Source: Methanovulcanius yangii (GTDB lineage Archaea > Halobacteriota > Methanomicrobia > Methanomicrobiales > Methanomicrobiaceae). From it: a DNA stretch of 64,000 nt. Where the stretch lies: NCBI RefSeq assembly GCF_018687785.1, contig NZ_LTBL01000001.1:2099780-2163779 (forward strand), in the 5' to 3' direction. The notes beneath the pieces were generated by a model. It worked only from the letters and a program-made list of their open reading frames with translations. It had not been told where the DNA came from and ran no database searches. Shown here one piece after another: positions 44,759-53,107 of this stretch. The translations under genes were made by a program, and so were the position numbers. How positions within the stretch are numbered: position 1 is the stretch's first letter; every line of letters begins with the position of its first letter.

Positions 44759-45801
44759 CCTTCAAGAAGACGTTCGTAGAGGCGGGCGAGGCTTGCCACG
44801 TCCTGCCGGTTATGGTCGACGATGGGAACGAGAGGGCCGGGGTTCCGGGAGCGGAGGTAGGCGGCATAGTATTCGGGCACATACTTCCCCGGCAGGTCGT
44901 CATCCCGGAAGATTCCCAGTGCCAGTTCCTCGATGGTCGAAAGCCGGCAGTCGGGAAACTCTGTTCTCCAGCGTGAGCGCGACGGGTGGAGGAGATCATA
45001 GTGAGGTGGTTCGCCGGGAAATTCCATCCCGTAATAAGCGGCCCGGTCCCGAAGATACGGCAGATCGAAGGACCTGCCGTTGTAGGTGACGAGGGCGGTG
45101 GTGCCGTCCGCCATCTCATCCAGCACCATAGCAATCGCGGCGGGCTCCTCGGCAATATCCCGGAGCAGGTACTGGGTGACGTGCATCCGTCCCCCGCGAA
45201 TCCGGCCGGTCGCAAAGAGGACGATCGGGCGCGAGAAGAGCCCCATTGTCTCGATATCAAAGAAGAGCAGGTCATCGGTCCGGCAGGGGAGGGAGAAGAG
45301 GAGGTTGAGGGGGTGCGACGCCGGAAACCGCATGCCGACGTGCCTGCCGAGGGCGTCCCAGTCTTCAGACGCCAGCAGTGCCGCGAGGTCGGTTGCCTGC
45401 CTGCCGAACCGTGGGTGGCGGGTGAGGCTGCTAATTGTGGTATGGCCCCGCATTCGGAGGTCTGCTGCCGTCCTTGGCCCGATGCCATGTATCAGCCGGA
45501 GTTCCTGCATCAGCGTCCGGGAGAGGGAGCCGGCTTCCGGGCGGGTGATGTGGCACGGCACAACAGTATGGATGGCAAAACAGTCTCCGAATGATGTGCG
45601 GCACTCACTCCCGGAGAAGACCTCCTCAAGAATGCACCCCTCGTATTCGTTCAGAAGGGCGTATTTGCGGGCATGGAAGGAATGATCGGCATAGCCGGGA
45701 AAGAGATGGTCATGGTGGCGGGAATATGGCATCGCCGCACTATTCACGCCGGGTGTTGACACACGCTGCCAGCGTTTAGCAATCTGGGCCGCAAAATCCA
45801 C
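44728..45801 (-). CDS. mrfB: RNase H-fold exonuclease (MrfB/YprB-like)
   Basis: 357 residues. A helix-hairpin-helix stretch (about 100-120, ELRLIHGIGPRTAADLRMRG) suggests DNA binding. The exonuclease core has acidic residues in the DEDD arrangement: Asp182 and Glu184 in FFDIETMG, Asp246 in TYNGRSFDLPYL, and His330/Asp334 in VDHNRQDVASL. It also has HYDLLHPSRSRWR, found in YprB relatives. It overlaps the MrfA-like helicase gene, so the two are translationally coupled. In Bacillus MrfB nuclease works with MrfA in an excision pathway independent of UvrABC. No C-terminal TPR region is evident here. Function in archaea is inferred. Confidence 0.87.
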   Translation of the reverse strand: MDFAAQIAKRWQRVSTPGVNSAAMPYSRHHDHLFPGYADHSFHARKYALLNEYEGCILEEVFSGSECRTSFGDCFAIHTVVPCHITRPEAGSLSRTLMQELRLIHGIGPRTAADLRMRGHTTISSLTRHPRFGRQATDLAALLASEDWDALGRHVGMRFPASHPLNLLFSLPCRTDDLLFFDIETMGLFSRPIVLFATGRIRGGRMHVTQYLLRDIAEEPAAIAMVLDEMADGTTALVTYNGRSFDLPYLRDRAAYYGMEFPGEPPHYDLLHPSRSRWRTEFPDCRLSTIEELALGIFRDDDLPGKYVPEYYAAYLRSRNPGPLVPIVDHNRQDVASLARLYERLLEGCGGSLPSEM

Positions 45802-45831
45802 AGGTCTTCCCTTGTACGGAAGGCGGATCGC

Positions 45832-45839
45832 TATAAATT
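45832..45839 (+). promoter_or_regulatory. TATA-like element in divergent promoter region
   Basis: TATAAATT between the divergent mrfB and lipoprotein genes. A second TATA-like run, TATATTATAT at 45909-45918, lies 22-31 bases before ATG 45940 and suggests a leaderless message for the lipoprotein gene. Confidence 0.5.
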
Positions 45840-45939
45840 GAGATGCCGTGGGGAGTGAAAGTGTTTCCCGTACACCCCCACGGGATGGCGGGGGCCTATC
45901 GCGGGCGATATATTATATGGCATCACACCTCTTCTCAGG

Positions 45940-47085
45940 ATGGTTCGTATGCACCCGCAGGGAATGGTCGCCGTCACCGTGCTCGCCGCCCTCATCCTCT
46001 CCGCAGGATGTATCACCTCTTTGATACCGGCAGGAGAGCGGGCGGATTATCCGTCGATCGATGATGTTGAGACGGGTGAGGGAACAATCTCCGTGGAACA
46101 CGTCTTTTCATTCCAGGACCGGGAGTTGACCATTCCTCTCACCGTGGATACCGATCTCTATGCCGATGCCGCCGGTTCCCGGAAATCAGTGGTGCTGTAC
46201 GGGGATTGGGACGACGATGAGGAGTGGGTGATCGGATCGTACCAGGCATTCGCCGGTGATTCGCGCCTGGAGGAACTCTATGGATCCCTGCGCTCGGCGC
46301 TGACCGGTATCCGGACATCGATGGGACTCACCGATGATGAATATCTCGAACTGATGGCTGCATATGCCCAGTCCATGATCTACGAATCACCGGAAGGGGA
46401 ACAGACACCGCGGTTTCCGGTAGAGACGATCGTCGAAGGAAGGGGGGACTGCGACGATACATCCATCCTCCTCGCAGGTCTCCTCGCACGGGAAGGATAT
46501 GATGCCGTCCTCTTCTATTTTGAGGAGGAGAACCACATGGCAGTCGGTGTCCGGGGACCGGGGGAGGGATTCATGGCGACAGGATACGAATACATCGAGA
46601 CGACCGGCTATCGACTCCCCGGTGTCCCGACCGAAGAACTCCAGAACGGAATGACGCTTGCATCCCGGCCGCTCCTCATCCCCATAGGGGGTGGCACCCT
46701 TGCCTACGGCGCCGGGGATGAGTCGCGCCGTATCGACGCAGCCGCGAAGGCTGCCCGTGAGTATGCTGCTGCGAAGGAATCCGAGCTGGAAGAAATCGAC
46801 GCTGCAGTGAGTAGCCGGTACGATGAGATAGCAGATATACGCGACCAGCTGGAAGATGCAGCGAGGCAGGGCAATACGGCAAAATACAACCGGCTTGTTC
46901 GTGAGCACAACCAGGCCGTGGAGGCATATAACGCCCTCCTTGCTGAATATGATCGGCTTTACGCCGACTACGAGGCGTATGCAGGGCTGAACAATTATAT
47001 CGCAGGTCACCAGTATGATCGTCCCGGCACGAGTGTATATATCCGCGAGTGGACGGCATCAACCGGCCTGCCCCTCTTCTCCTGA
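45940..47085 (+). CDS. Transglutaminase-like cysteine-protease-fold lipoprotein with coiled coil
   Basis: 381 residues. A lipoprotein signal ends at LSAGC. The catalytic domain (about 95-240) has the transglutaminase-like triad: Cys in GRGDCDDTSILLAGLL, His in EENHMAVGV, and an acidic residue in the following strand (GYEYIETTGYRLPG). A long charged helix follows (about 265-350, AAKAAREYAAAKESELEEID, then repeated heptads), likely a coiled coil. Such archaeal proteins may process or cross-link surface proteins, but the substrate is unknown. The start fits a leaderless transcript from the TATA run at 45909. Confidence 0.82.
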   Translation: MVRMHPQGMVAVTVLAALILSAGCITSLIPAGERADYPSIDDVETGEGTISVEHVFSFQDRELTIPLTVDTDLYADAAGSRKSVVLYGDWDDDEEWVIGSYQAFAGDSRLEELYGSLRSALTGIRTSMGLTDDEYLELMAAYAQSMIYESPEGEQTPRFPVETIVEGRGDCDDTSILLAGLLAREGYDAVLFYFEEENHMAVGVRGPGEGFMATGYEYIETTGYRLPGVPTEELQNGMTLASRPLLIPIGGGTLAYGAGDESRRIDAAAKAAREYAAAKESELEEIDAAVSSRYDEIADIRDQLEDAARQGNTAKYNRLVREHNQAVEAYNALLAEYDRLYADYEAYAGLNNYIAGHQYDRPGTSVYIREWTASTGLPLFS

Positions 47086-47402
47086 ACTCCCCGCCCGTAT
47101 CTGTTCAGGCCGAGATGATTGCGGCGATGGGAGCCTTCCGGAGGGGGGAGGGGGCCGGGCATTCGGCAGCTTTCCTGCACATGTTCGAAGAGAACATCGC
47201 GGTCTTTGACATCTGGCTTCTTCGGACGATGACCGGGTAGTGTGCGGCCCGTGATGCGATGCAGATGAAGGTATCTGTCATACTTCTACAGGGAAAATTT
47301 ACTATATATCCCGGCTGTCCGGGCGCGGTGTGAAAGTATTCCGTTTGCCCATGCCGGTATTCCTTTATTCCCTTCCCACAAATATTAGAGGAAGTTGGTT
47401 CT
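47086..47402. other. Intergenic region upstream of sufC
   Basis: About 320 bases. A 63-codon open frame (47049-47240) overlaps the previous gene but has no ribosome-binding site or recognisable product; I do not call it a gene. TATATAT at 47303-47309 is the likely sufC promoter, giving a leader of about 70 bases, and AGAGGA lies just before the sufC ATG. Confidence 0.5.
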
Positions 47403-48134
47403 ATGCTAAAGGTTGAAAATCTCCATGTCGAGGTGGGGGGCAAGGAAGTCCTTCACGGCGTCAATCTTGCGATAGGTGAGGGAGAGACGCACGTGCTCAT
47501 GGGCCCGAATGGCTCGGGGAAGACGACACTTCTCCGTTCCATCATGGGATTCGGGAATTATGACATCACTGAAGGGCGGATTCTCTTCAAGGGTCATGAT
47601 GTCACAGACATCCCGATGCATGAACGGGCACGCTACGGAATGGGTCTGATGTTCCAGCGGCCCCCGACCATCTCCGGGCTCAAACTCGGCAAGCTTCTCG
47701 CGGCCATGTCCGGCGTGCACCCGGAGAAGATCTATGAATATGCCGATTCGATGAAGATGACCGAATTCCTTGAGCGTGATATCAATGCGAATTTCTCCGG
47801 TGGGGAGATCAAGCGCAGCGAAGTCCTCCAGCTGATGGTGCAGCAGCCTGACTTCGTGATGCTCGATGAGCCGGAGAGCGGGGTGGACCTCGAAAACATC
47901 ACGCTCATCGGCAATGCGATTGCCCGCCTCGTGGAGAAGGACCGGCACATTGTCAAACGCCAGAAGTCTGGTCTTGTCATCACCCACACCGGCTATATCC
48001 TCGACTATCTCGAGGCGGATGCCGGGCACATGCTCTGTGACGGTGAGATCCGCTGCAAGGGCAATGCACGGGAGATACTGAAGGTGATTCAGGAACGCGG
48101 CTACAAGGAGTGTATCGAATGCACGAAGATATAG
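47403..48134 (+). CDS. sufC: Fe-S cluster assembly ATPase SufC
   Basis: ABC-type ATPase that energises the SufB scaffold. Walker A GPNGSGKTT is at about residues 35-43, the Q-loop is LMFQRPPTISGLKL, the signature is FSGGEIKRSEVLQL, and Walker B with the catalytic glutamate is FVMLDEPESGVD. The ERxxxKRSE-type signature and MVQQPDFVMLDEPESGVD distinguish SufC from transport ATPases. 243 residues is normal. It overlaps sufB. In many methanogens only SufB and SufC are present, without SufD, SufS or SufE, as here. Confidence 0.96.
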   Translation: MLKVENLHVEVGGKEVLHGVNLAIGEGETHVLMGPNGSGKTTLLRSIMGFGNYDITEGRILFKGHDVTDIPMHERARYGMGLMFQRPPTISGLKLGKLLAAMSGVHPEKIYEYADSMKMTEFLERDINANFSGGEIKRSEVLQLMVQQPDFVMLDEPESGVDLENITLIGNAIARLVEKDRHIVKRQKSGLVITHTGYILDYLEADAGHMLCDGEIRCKGNAREILKVIQERGYKECIECTKI

Positions 48135-49228
48135 ATACGATGAAGAACCTCTCCGAAGAAGACCGGGTCAGGCTGGAACAGACCGGCATGATGCTCTCCG
48201 CGGTCAACCGGTGCGGTACCTACTTCCAGGCGGACCAGGATGTCGTCCGGTCCGAATGTACCTACGAGGGTATTGAGATGCTCCCGACCGACATTGCCCT
48301 GAAGAAATACGAGTGGCTCGGCGACTACTACTGGAACCTCGTCGACAAGGACAAGGACGAATATACCCGGTACGTCGCCGACCAGAAGATCAGCGGGTAT
48401 ACGATCATCGCCCGCAAGGGGAGCAAGAACATCTTCCCGCTCGAGACCTGCCTCTTCATGCAGAAGGACGAGATCCAGACCGTCCATAATATCGTCATCG
48501 CCGAAGAGGGCGCCGAACTTCACCTGATAGCCGGCTGTGCCTCGAGCCACGCTGTCAGGAATGGGGCCCACTACGGTGTTACGGAGTTCTACGTCGGAAA
48601 AGACGCTCTCATCTCCACCACCATGATCCATACATGGGGGGAGAACGTGGATGTCTACCCCCGCAGTGCAACCCTCGTCGAGGAAGGCGGGACGTTCCTC
48701 TCCAACTATATCTGCATGAAACCGGTATCGCACATCCAGATGTACCCGGTGGCACGCCTGACAGGCGAAAATTCCGTCGCACGCTTCAATTCGGTCGTCC
48801 TCGCGCCGGAAGGGTCGCATCTCGACCTCGGACAGCGGGCCGTTCTCGAGGCGAAGGGAACCAGTGCCGAGCTGATCTCACGGGTCATCACCCGTGGAGG
48901 CGATGTGATCGCCCGCTCCCATATCATCGGGGCGGAGGAGGAGACCCGCGGGCACATCGAGTGCAAGGGACTGATTCTCGACGGCGGGAGCATCCATGCG
49001 GTCCCGGAGATCGAAGGGCGCCTCTCAAACACCGAACTCTCCCATGAGGCGGCGGTCGGCAAGATTGCCCGCGATGAGATCGAGTACCTGATGGCACGCG
49101 GTCTCGACGAGGAAGAAGCGACGGCGACCATCATCCGCGGATTCCTTGACGTACGGATTCAGGGACTGCCGGAGACCCTCCAGAAGCAGATCGATGCGGC
49201 AATCGACGCTGCCGAGGACGGGTTCTGA
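48119..49228 (+). CDS. sufB: Fe-S cluster assembly scaffold SufB
   Basis: Scaffold of the SUF system, 369 residues, shorter than bacterial SufB as usual in methanogens. The core beta-helix is recognisable in NIVIAEEGAELHLIAGCASSH, GVTEFYVGKDALIS and TMIHTWGENVDVYPRS. The C-terminal part has the functional SHEAAVGKIARDEIEYLMARGLDEEEA block shared by SufB and SufD. I chose ATG 48119 because AAGGAG (48104-48109) precedes it at good distance; GTG 48110 is possible. It overlaps sufC by 16 bases. Confidence 0.94.
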   Translation: MHEDIDTMKNLSEEDRVRLEQTGMMLSAVNRCGTYFQADQDVVRSECTYEGIEMLPTDIALKKYEWLGDYYWNLVDKDKDEYTRYVADQKISGYTIIARKGSKNIFPLETCLFMQKDEIQTVHNIVIAEEGAELHLIAGCASSHAVRNGAHYGVTEFYVGKDALISTTMIHTWGENVDVYPRSATLVEEGGTFLSNYICMKPVSHIQMYPVARLTGENSVARFNSVVLAPEGSHLDLGQRAVLEAKGTSAELISRVITRGGDVIARSHIIGAEEETRGHIECKGLILDGGSIHAVPEIEGRLSNTELSHEAAVGKIARDEIEYLMARGLDEEEATATIIRGFLDVRIQGLPETLQKQIDAAIDAAEDGF

Positions 49229-49243
49229 TATCATTCATTTTTT

Positions 49244-49873
49244 ATGGCGCTGCACGACTGCACACGACCGTTTCCCGAACCCCCGATGACCTGGCCGGGA
49301 GATCCCGTCCCGACAACGGAGACGGAAGCATCGGGCGAATACACGATAACACGACTCACCTGTGCGAGTCATAACGGGACACATATTGATGCTCCGGCAC
49401 ATCTGGTCGACGGTGGGATGACCGTTGACGAGATTCCACTTCCGGTTCTCCTCGGGCCGGTGACGGTCATCGACCTGAGTGGTGGCGATGGCCCCATTCT
49501 CCCGGAGGACCTGAAGGATCAATGTGGTCCGGGAGTGCGCATCCTTGTAAAGACGACCGACCGGTATGTGACGGTGTTCGACCCGGCATTCCGCGGTCTT
49601 TCCCCGGCGGCAGCGGAATGTCTTGCAAATGCGGGTGTCATACTGTTCGGCATCGACACCCCGTCGGTCGAGGAGTATGGAGGTGACGGGAGTGTGCACC
49701 TAACCCTTCTGGGCGCCGGGATGCCGCTCCTGGAAAATGTTGACCTGACCCGGATAGCCGGGGGGGATTATTATCTGATTGCACTCCCATTACGTCTTAC
49801 CGGCGGTGATGGGGCGCAGGTGCGGGTCATCCTTTCGGATACGGAGGAGATATTTCATGGATATGATAACTGA
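49244..49873 (+). CDS. Cyclase-family metal-dependent hydrolase (kynurenine formamidase-like)
   Basis: 209 residues with the family hallmark HNGTHIDAPAH, the metal-binding HxGTHxDxPxH motif, and VTVIDLSG following it. Members hydrolyse amides or lactones, such as N-formylkynurenine, or act in isatin and related pathways; the true substrate here is unknown. MALHDCTRPFPEPPMTWPGDP is the usual N-terminal region. It starts 15 bases after sufB, so it may ride on the same transcript, although a T-rich stretch lies between. Its end overlaps the next gene by 17 bases. Confidence 0.85.
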   Translation: MALHDCTRPFPEPPMTWPGDPVPTTETEASGEYTITRLTCASHNGTHIDAPAHLVDGGMTVDEIPLPVLLGPVTVIDLSGGDGPILPEDLKDQCGPGVRILVKTTDRYVTVFDPAFRGLSPAAAECLANAGVILFGIDTPSVEEYGGDGSVHLTLLGAGMPLLENVDLTRIAGGDYYLIALPLRLTGGDGAQVRVILSDTEEIFHGYDN

Positions 49874-50462
49874 CGCAGTGCGAAAGATGGAAGAGGTCAT
49901 TCATGGCAGCGGGTGCCAGGACAGCAATATACGGATACGTCGGTCGCCCGATGCAGATGTCTGCAGGTACGAACGCGGCGTTCCCCTCGTCTTTGAGTAT
50001 GGAGGGGTGAACGTCGACTGCGTCACTAATTACCCTCTCGAAGCGACGACCCGGGTGAATTTCATGTTCGGGGCACAACTGGATACCCCGGAAAAACGGA
50101 CCGCTGCCTGCGGCATCATGAACGCCATCGGCAGGTTCCTCTGTCTCTGCCGCAGCGGGCGTGCCTGCCGCCCGGAGGACCATGCACCATGTATGACGCA
50201 GCTGGGGGAGCACCTTGCTGGGAGGAAGGTCTTTGTCGTCGGACAGGCCCCCGCCCTCCTCGGTCTTGCAGGGGTCGCCTATGTGGACATGCCGGGAGAA
50301 GCGGATATTCTTCTCGTGCCCGGGGACGGGCTCTTCCGCGAGGAGGCGGTCCGGGTCGTGGATGCATGGCGGGATGATGTCCCGATACTTCTTGTCGGCC
50401 CGTCGACCGCGGGTTGTGCGTCATTTCTGGGTATCGATCACTGGTGCCCGTATTCGCGGTAA
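49857..50462 (+). CDS. Protein of unknown function, possible two-domain DUF364/DUF4213-like
   Basis: 201 residues from ATG 49857, preceded by GGAGGA. Not securely recognised. The C-terminal 80 residues look like a Rossmann-type domain (RKVFVVGQAPALLGL, ADILLVPGDGLFREEAV, VPILLVGPSTAGCASFLGI), reminiscent of the putative chelating domain DUF364. The N-terminal part has five or six cysteines, including FLCLCRSGRACRPEDHAPC, that could hold a metal or cluster. Overlap with the cyclase gene implies coupling. It could take part in metal or Fe-S handling with sufCB nearby, but this is only inference. Confidence 0.7.
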   Translation: MDMITDAVRKMEEVIHGSGCQDSNIRIRRSPDADVCRYERGVPLVFEYGGVNVDCVTNYPLEATTRVNFMFGAQLDTPEKRTAACGIMNAIGRFLCLCRSGRACRPEDHAPCMTQLGEHLAGRKVFVVGQAPALLGLAGVAYVDMPGEADILLVPGDGLFREEAVRVVDAWRDDVPILLVGPSTAGCASFLGIDHWCPYSR

Positions 50463-50570
50463 TGGCACGGGAGGCCGTCCCCTGCCATTTTAGTGCGACT
50501 CCTTTCCGTGCCTAATCCCTCTTCTCACAATATTTAACATACTCAGACACCGAGTATTATCTGAAGCACA

Positions 50571-50918
50571 ATGGAATTTCAGAACATCCGCGATAATAAG
50601 AAATTCATTATTATCGGCCTTATCCTCGTCTTCATGGTGGTTGCCCTGTGGATGAGGCTGATACCGATGGAGGGACTCATCTCCGACGGGCAGGCCGATC
50701 TCCTGGGCAATGATCCCTGGTATAACCTCAGGCAGATTGAGGTCATCGTTGAACAGTTCCCCAACTACCCCTGGTTTGACCCGATGACCGAATACCCGAA
50801 CGGAAATGTCATCCACTGGGGGCCGCTCTTCCCGCAGATATCGGCACTCCTTGCCATCATTGCAGGAGCGGCCACACGCAATGACCTGATCTATATCGCG
50901 TCCTGGGTCCCCCCCTGA
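50571..50918 (+). CDS. aglB: AglB oligosaccharyltransferase, N-terminal part (frameshifted)
   Basis: AglB transfers lipid-linked glycans to asparagine on surface proteins. This 115-residue part has the first membrane helix (FIIIGLILVFMVVALWMRLIP) and the first external-loop catalytic segment GNDPWYNLRQIE with the conserved aspartate. It ends at TGA right after a run of seven C (50909-50915) with IYIASWVPP. The next frame continues the protein exactly. Reading the run as eight C, or slipping back one base, gives one uninterrupted AglB of about 815 residues. Confidence 0.85.
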   Translation: MEFQNIRDNKKFIIIGLILVFMVVALWMRLIPMEGLISDGQADLLGNDPWYNLRQIEVIVEQFPNYPWFDPMTEYPNGNVIHWGPLFPQISALLAIIAGAATRNDLIYIASWVPP

Positions 50919-53017
50919 TGGCGGCGGCGATGGTCCCCGTCACCTACCTCGCAGGCGAGCGTCTTACCAACTGGAAGGGAGGCCTGATTGCGGCATTCTT
51001 TGTAACCGTCGTTGCCGGGCAGTATTTCTACCGGTCCCTCTTCGGGTTTGCGGATCACCATATTGCAGAAGTCCTCTTCTCCACGCTCTTTTGTCTCGGC
51101 TATATCGCAACGCTGAGGTACATGCGGGACCATCCGGTGCGCCGGGAGGCTGTTGAATCGTTCAAAATACCTGCTCTCCTCGCTGCGGGAACCGGCGTCG
51201 CCTTCATCCTCGGCCTTGCCGTGATGCCGACGATGATCCTCTTCGCCCTTCTGGTCGCCATCTACACCCTCGTCCAGTACTGCCATGACGCATTTACCGG
51301 GCGTTTCGATGAGAGTCTCCTCCTTCTGAATGTGATCGTCGGGATTGCGGCTATTGTCGGGCTCCTGCTCATCGGCTTCAACAGCAGCGGACTCGGTATG
51401 GTGAATTATACCCCGGGTCAAGCGATTGCATATATTTTCCTGATCATCGGAACCTGTGCATTGTATGGACTTCGCCGGATGGTAAGAGAAAAGCCCCCCC
51501 ATTATTATCTCGTGGTCATATTGGGTATCTTCATAGTCGCACTTAGTGGATTGATGGTCGCAGCCCCCGATCTGTACGCATCGTTCATCGGCAATGCCCG
51601 TCATTTCTTCGGCCAGTCGGCGACCTGGGTCACCATCCAGGAAGCACGGCCGTGGTCCTTTGCCGATGCATGGCAGTCGTTCGGCGTCGGGCTTCTCCTG
51701 ATGGCGGGCGGGTTCGTCCTGGTCGCCGCCGATTTCCTGAAGGAGCGGAAGGACGAACTTTTGTTCTTCCTCATCTGGTCGGTGCTGATGGTCGTTTCCA
51801 CCGTCCAGCACATCCGGTACGAGTATTATCTCGGGGCAAACATCGCGCTCCTTGCGGCATACACGGTGGTCTGGTTCCTGAACCGTGCACAGCCCGATAT
51901 CCTCTCACGTATCGGAACGGCACATGAAGCGGCCCCGGAGGAACCGGAGGGGAAGGGCGGGAAAAAAGGAAAGAATAAATCCCAAAAACCCTCGAAAAAA
52001 CCCGTGAAGAAACCATCCTCTGCGGCTATGCTCCCCCTTGCGATATGTCTCCTGTTGGGTCTACTCTTCACGGTCACCTCCGTGAGTGCAGACCTCGCGA
52101 TGGCAGATGCGATGAAGTACGGCGGCATGACGCCCGACTGGCGGGAATCGCTTGACTGGTTCGGTGAACATTCACCGGACACCGGTGTCGACTATTACGC
52201 CATCTACGATGAGGCGACGTTTGAGTACCCGCCGGAGTCCTATGGCGTCATGTCGTGGTGGGACTACGGACACTGGATCACCTTCATCTCCAAGCGCATC
52301 CCGAATGCAAATCCCTTCCAGGCGGGTGTGAGTGGTCCGAACGGGTCTGCGGCGTATTTCATGTCCGAATCAGAGGAGATCTCGAATGAGATCCTCGACA
52401 CCCTCGGCACCCGCTACGTCATCACCGATGTGGAGATGGACTCGCCGAAGTTCTGGGCGATGGCGACATGGTATAACCAGACCATCGGTGCGGCACCTTA
52501 CCAGATAAAGGTCGCAGATCAGTCGGGCAACGGCCAGTTCCTTTACTCGGACCGGTATTTCCAGACCACCATCTCGCGTCTGCACAACTTTGACGGCTCC
52601 ATGGCCGAGGGAACCCCCGAATTTACCACCCAGTATGGTGGCAGGGACTACAGCTACTTTGTTCTCGCACCGATGGAGACGGTGCCCGCGCTCAGGCATT
52701 ACCGTCTGGTGCATGAGTCCCCGACCGATGTGCTTGCGGGTTCGCCGGCCTATGACCTGAGCTACGTGAAGATATTTGAGTATGTGCCGGGAGCCGTCAT
52801 CGAAGGCGAAGGGACGATCGAAATTCCCCTGATGACCGATACCGGCCGCACTTTTACCTACCGGCAGGAGAGTGTGGACGGGATGTTCATCGTGCCATAT
52901 CCCACGACGACAAACTCCGGCGGCATCACACCGATGGGGGAATATACGGTCGTGGAGACCGGGCAGGTATTCAGGGTGACGGAAGAGGACGTGCTCCAGG
53001 GACGAACAGTCAGCTAG
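50918..53017 (+). CDS. aglB: AglB oligosaccharyltransferase, main part
   Basis: 699 residues from ATG 50918, whose A is shared with the stop of the N-terminal part (TGATG). It contains the remaining membrane helices, the second acidic motif GFADHHIAE, and in the soluble domain the signature WWDYG (VMSWWDYGHWITF), which binds the +2 Ser/Thr of the sequon. A basic Lys-rich loop (GKGGKKGKNKSQKPSKKP) lies before the last helix. By itself it would lack the first helix and the first catalytic aspartate, so it should be inactive unless joined to the upstream part. Confidence 0.92.
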   Translation: MAAAMVPVTYLAGERLTNWKGGLIAAFFVTVVAGQYFYRSLFGFADHHIAEVLFSTLFCLGYIATLRYMRDHPVRREAVESFKIPALLAAGTGVAFILGLAVMPTMILFALLVAIYTLVQYCHDAFTGRFDESLLLLNVIVGIAAIVGLLLIGFNSSGLGMVNYTPGQAIAYIFLIIGTCALYGLRRMVREKPPHYYLVVILGIFIVALSGLMVAAPDLYASFIGNARHFFGQSATWVTIQEARPWSFADAWQSFGVGLLLMAGGFVLVAADFLKERKDELLFFLIWSVLMVVSTVQHIRYEYYLGANIALLAAYTVVWFLNRAQPDILSRIGTAHEAAPEEPEGKGGKKGKNKSQKPSKKPVKKPSSAAMLPLAICLLLGLLFTVTSVSADLAMADAMKYGGMTPDWRESLDWFGEHSPDTGVDYYAIYDEATFEYPPESYGVMSWWDYGHWITFISKRIPNANPFQAGVSGPNGSAAYFMSESEEISNEILDTLGTRYVITDVEMDSPKFWAMATWYNQTIGAAPYQIKVADQSGNGQFLYSDRYFQTTISRLHNFDGSMAEGTPEFTTQYGGRDYSYFVLAPMETVPALRHYRLVHESPTDVLAGSPAYDLSYVKIFEYVPGAVIEGEGTIEIPLMTDTGRTFTYRQESVDGMFIVPYPTTTNSGGITPMGEYTVVETGQVFRVTEEDVLQGRTVS

Positions 53018-53037
53018 TTATCTGACGAAAAGCCACC

Positions 53038-53054
53038 TTTTTTTTAAAAAAAAA
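53038..53054. terminator. Bidirectional T8/A9 terminator between aglB and ycaO
   Basis: Eight T followed by nine A between two convergent genes. Each strand sees a T run after its gene, so the one element can end both transcripts. Confidence 0.65.
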
Positions 53055-53107
53055 TATTTTCTGGGGTCCTTTGTTCAGATCCCCGTACCGGGGAGCCCCC
53101 CAGACTT

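Noticed and set aside
45831-46016. A 61-codon minus-strand frame in the divergent promoter region upstream of the lipoprotein gene
   Set aside because: It spans the promoter and the signal-peptide region of a real gene and reads as random sequence.
47049-47240. A 63-codon frame overlapping the end of the transglutaminase-like gene
   Set aside because: No ribosome-binding site, no recognisable product, and it lies out of phase within a coding end.
50918-53017. Calling the second aglB part an independent complete gene
   Set aside because: It would lack the first membrane helix and the first catalytic aspartate, both present in the upstream fragment in the adjoining phase.
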